A program made the translations under genes and the position numbers. DNA of 7,676 bases from Acidobacteriota bacterium. GTDB taxonomy: Bacteria; Acidobacteriota; Blastocatellia; RBC074. The first letter of the stretch is position 1; each line of letters opens with the position of its first letter. This document shows positions 5,695-7,676 of the stretch, in pieces. The notes below the pieces were generated by a model. The model had not been told where the DNA came from. It ran no database searches and was given only the letters and a program-made list of their open reading frames with translations. Location: the NCBI GenBank assembly GCA_017991275.1, contig JAGNMH010000243.1, positions 1 through 7,676 on the forward strand, read 5' to 3'.

Positions 5695-6897
5695 CTACCT
5701 GGTCGGTTGCCAGACGTATTCTCCCTTTTTGTTTATGTAGCCCCATTTTTTCATGTCTCCATATGAATTAGTAAAGAACACTGCCGCCAGTCCATGCTTG
5801 AATTCGTGAACGTCATCGTATCTAGGTTGAATAATAAATTGACCGCCTTGGTTGATAAATCCGTAAATTCTCTTATTAGATTTCCGAATCGCTACAGCAG
5901 CAAGTCCTTCTTTGAACTGTCCGGCGTAAACAAACTGCGGCTTAATGACAATCCGTCCCTGCTTATCGGCATATCCCCATAGCCTATCCTCCATCCTTAT
6001 TGCTGCCAGCCCTTCTGAAAAATCTCTTTCCTTGTCAGAGCTATAATATTTAAATGGCTCGCTCACATCACTAGCAGTGTAAATTACGTCGTAAACACCA
6101 TCGAACTGCGGTGCGATAACCATTTTGCCCGTTTTATCAATATAGCCAACTTTATCTACCCCATCCCCGCATCGCCTGCCCGGAGGGCATTCCTCTACTG
6201 GAGGGAAATGGACTTGCACCATTGCCAACCCTTCACAGAAGTCACTGGATGATTTGTATTTTGTGGGCGGAATAACGAATACGCCTTCTTTGTTGATATA
6301 TCCATACATTCCTGGCCTCCACTCCTCTCCGGTTGCCACTCTTGCCAGCCCTTCAGAAAAAGACGAGGCAATGCCGAATTGGGGTTTGATAACCCAATTG
6401 CCAGATTTATCAATGTACCCACACTTGTCGCGACAAGCACGATCAGGATGATCTGAGCGACACCGAACAGATGCCAAGCCTTCTGAGAATGGTAAAGCTG
6501 AATCGAACTGAGCATCTATTATTACCTCGCCACTCTTGTTGATGAATCCCCATTTCATCTTTTCCTTCACTTTTATTGCCGCCAACCCTTCAGAAAACCT
6601 GCTTATTTCTCGATATTTTGGCTCAATGCTTATTTTACCTTGAGTATCAAAATACCCAAACCCGAACTGTGAAAGCCCCTCCCCCGTCCTCAATCCAAAA
6701 TCAGCTAGGCCCTCCGAGAAATTGCTGACGTTATAAGAGCCTTTTGGCAATTCAAATAACAACTTTCCAGTGCTATCTATAAACCAATATCGGCCTTTTG
6801 TTATAACCGGATACATCTGTTGTTGCTTTTTGGATTGTTGGTGGGCTGTTAAACCGCAACTCAGAACCAACAGTATTATAACGGGAAGTTTGCACAT
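5695..6897 (-). CDS. Exported WG-repeat protein
   Basis: A 400-residue protein made almost wholly of WG repeats (WG_beta_rep type), a beta-rich scaffold thought to mediate binding and without known catalysis. The start is set by a perfect AGGAGG (6905-6910) 7 nt before the ATG at 6897; a TTG 22 codons upstream lies inside the preceding gene. The N-terminus MCKLPVIILLVLSCGLTA is a signal sequence, either cut after residue 18 by signal peptidase I or lipid-modified at Cys14 (V-L-S-C is an imperfect lipobox). Nine repeats begin near residues 37, 80, 116, 159, 198, 250, 307, 345 and 385, each pairing a GYIDKxG-like strand with a P-Q-F and an F-S-E-G-L-A segment; the last is cut short and ends the protein. 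Units 3 and 5 carry Cys-rich insertions (C146, C155, C159; C237, C243). GC is much lower than in the HYR gene. Location is periplasmic or surface; the partner is unknown. Confidence 0.9.
   Translation of the reverse strand: MCKLPVIILLVLSCGLTAHQQSKKQQQMYPVITKGRYWFIDSTGKLLFELPKGSYNVSNFSEGLADFGLRTGEGLSQFGFGYFDTQGKISIEPKYREISRFSEGLAAIKVKEKMKWGFINKSGEVIIDAQFDSALPFSEGLASVRCRSDHPDRACRDKCGYIDKSGNWVIKPQFGIASSFSEGLARVATGEEWRPGMYGYINKEGVFVIPPTKYKSSSDFCEGLAMVQVHFPPVEECPPGRRCGDGVDKVGYIDKTGKMVIAPQFDGVYDVIYTASDVSEPFKYYSSDKERDFSEGLAAIRMEDRLWGYADKQGRIVIKPQFVYAGQFKEGLAAVAIRKSNKRIYGFINQGGQFIIQPRYDDVHEFKHGLAAVFFTNSYGDMKKWGYINKKGEYVWQPTR
5698..6789 (-). repeat. Array of nine WG repeats
   Basis: Degenerate coding repeats of roughly 36-57 codons. 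The hallmark FSEGLA or a variant (FCEGLA, FKEGLA, FKHGLA) occurs eight times, and the W/Y-G-Y/F-I-D/N-K-x-G opening occurs in most units. DNA identity between units is modest, so the array is old or diversified rather than freshly expanded. Confidence 0.88.
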
Positions 6898-6904
6898 ATC
6901 TCTT

Positions 6905-6910
6905 CCTCCT
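6905..6910 (-). promoter_or_regulatory. Strong ribosome binding site of the WG-repeat gene
   Basis: Minus-strand AGGAGG, a full anti-SD match with 7-nt spacing to the ATG at 6897. It rules out the longer TTG-started form. Confidence 0.8.
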
Positions 6911-6934
6911 ATAAGTAGAGATAATTCAAAGGTT

Positions 6935-7676
6935 TTACGGATTGGATGCCTTAATAAGGTCAATCACTTTAATCGCAGTAGCTGGTACCGCAATTGTTTG
7001 ATGATTACGGTCTTCATCACCTTTGTGTTGAGAATTTATTTGTGATGGTGTAACAAATCTTGTGCTCAGAACTGGGACAAAGAAATCGTTTCTACCCTTT
7101 AATGTAGCTCCTTGATCACTAGGATCGCGAAACACTCTGAATGGAACCTCTTTGCCATTTTTTGTCTGATATTCGACCTTTGTTAGATTATATTTGTATA
7201 GATATCTATATGCTTCTTCCGCAGCGCGCCTTCCAAATATTGGTCCTACGATTAACTTATTCTTGAAAACAGAGCCTGCTGCTTCTTGATCCGAGATTGT
7301 TTGTTCCCCAGTTGTTGAATCTACGCTTAGATCGGTATTCGCATTCGCACCGTAAGAATAGTATTTGACAGTAACTTCATTTTCATAAGCTTTCATTTTT
7401 CCGGGCAGTCGTGGTTCATTCGCAGGATTAAACGTATCGCGCATGTATTTCACTCTCATTTGAATGGTCGCATTGTCTTGTCTGGCAAAAAATACACTCA
7501 GCGCGAGCACCAAATCCTGCGGTATGCTATCTCCACTACGAAAAGCACCTGCCACGCCGACCTCGCGCAAATCCAAAGACAGATCAGCTTGTGACGATCC
7601 TTTATGCGGAGTGCTGAGCGTGGTTAACGAGGCCACCACAAAATTTTGAAGCACTAACGTCAGATATTCTCTACAC
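6935..7676 (-). CDS. Unrecognised protein, probably the C-terminal part of a longer gene
   Basis: I do not recognise this protein. The frame is open from the TAA at 6935-6937 to the right edge (247 whole codons). A GTG at 7654 could start a 239-residue form, but no clear Shine-Dalgarno sequence precedes it and the in-frame codons upstream stay open, so I treat it as 5'-truncated. Numbered from that GTG, the visible part has a strand-rich first half (LSLDLREVGVAG at 25-36, TIQMRVKYMRD at 63-73, EVTVKYYSYG at 93-102), a short helix (RRAAEEAYRYLYKYNL, 142-157) after IVGPIFG, then a basic and aromatic stretch (PFRVFRDPSD 171-180, NDFFVPVLSTRFV 189-201) and a final VIDLIKASNP. No signal peptide, strong membrane helix or catalytic motif is seen. 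It is AT-richer than the left half of the window and lies 37 nt upstream of the WG-repeat gene, probably in the same operon. Confidence 0.72.
   Translation of the reverse strand, partial: CREYLTLVLQNFVVASLTTLSTPHKGSSQADLSLDLREVGVAGAFRSGDSIPQDLVLALSVFFARQDNATIQMRVKYMRDTFNPANEPRLPGKMKAYENEVTVKYYSYGANANTDLSVDSTTGEQTISDQEAAGSVFKNKLIVGPIFGRRAAEEAYRYLYKYNLTKVEYQTKNGKEVPFRVFRDPSDQGATLKGRNDFFVPVLSTRFVTPSQINSQHKGDEDRNHQTIAVPATAIKVIDLIKASNP

Noticed and set aside
6195..6515. 106-codon minus-strand frame with a hydrophobic stretch inside the WG-repeat gene
   Set aside because: It is an out-of-frame reading of the repeat array; the main frame keeps the repeat motif throughout.
5695..6790. The WG array read as a CRISPR or other DNA-level direct repeat array
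   Set aside because: Repeat units vary in length and base sequence and stay in frame with a clear protein motif; there are no constant repeats with spacers.
6898..6963. TTG start at 6963 giving a 422-residue WG protein
   Set aside because: It would overlap the upstream gene by 29 nt and bury the signal sequence. A perfect AGGAGG sits 7 nt before the ATG at 6897.

Overview
The window looks like a chromosomal fragment of a mid-GC, Gram-negative-type bacterium. The best guess is Acidobacteriota, perhaps Blastocatellia. This rests on recall of similar architectures there (tandem FtsX-fold permeases, secreted HYR-domain proteins with a small Cys-rich C-terminal domain, WG-repeat proteins), not on a marker gene, so the taxonomic call is weak. 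Coding density is very high: six genes fill the window, no gap exceeds about 40 nt, and no RNA gene, CRISPR array, insertion sequence or transposase is visible.

Left part, plus strand (1-2702). A 5'-truncated, YbbP-like (FtsX/MacB-fold) ABC transporter permease is followed, with an 8-nt overlap, by a Nudix hydrolase. The overlap suggests co-transcription and translational coupling. The ATPase partner of the permease would be expected upstream, outside the window.

Right part, minus strand (2725-7676). Four genes point left and converge on the Nudix gene with only 22 nt between stop codons. In order of transcription they are: an unrecognised protein running off the right edge; a nine-repeat WG protein with a signal sequence; a 791-residue secreted multidomain protein (MG2/choice-of-anchor-like region, two homologous modules each opening with a D-x-N-G-N-G-x-x-D loop, two HYR domains, a Cys-containing C-terminal domain); and a small secreted beta-rich protein. 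The gaps are 37, 39 and 39 nt, and the last three genes have good Shine-Dalgarno sequences, so this is probably one operon for extracytoplasmic proteins. Its promoter lies outside the window. A weak hairpin plus short T-run inside the 3' end of the Nudix gene could end its transcription.

GC content falls from about 50-60% in the permease, Nudix and HYR genes to about 35-42% in the WG-repeat and edge genes (hand counts on a few lines). The right-hand third may therefore have a different history. The most interesting material is this minus-strand cluster, whose function cannot be assigned from sequence alone.
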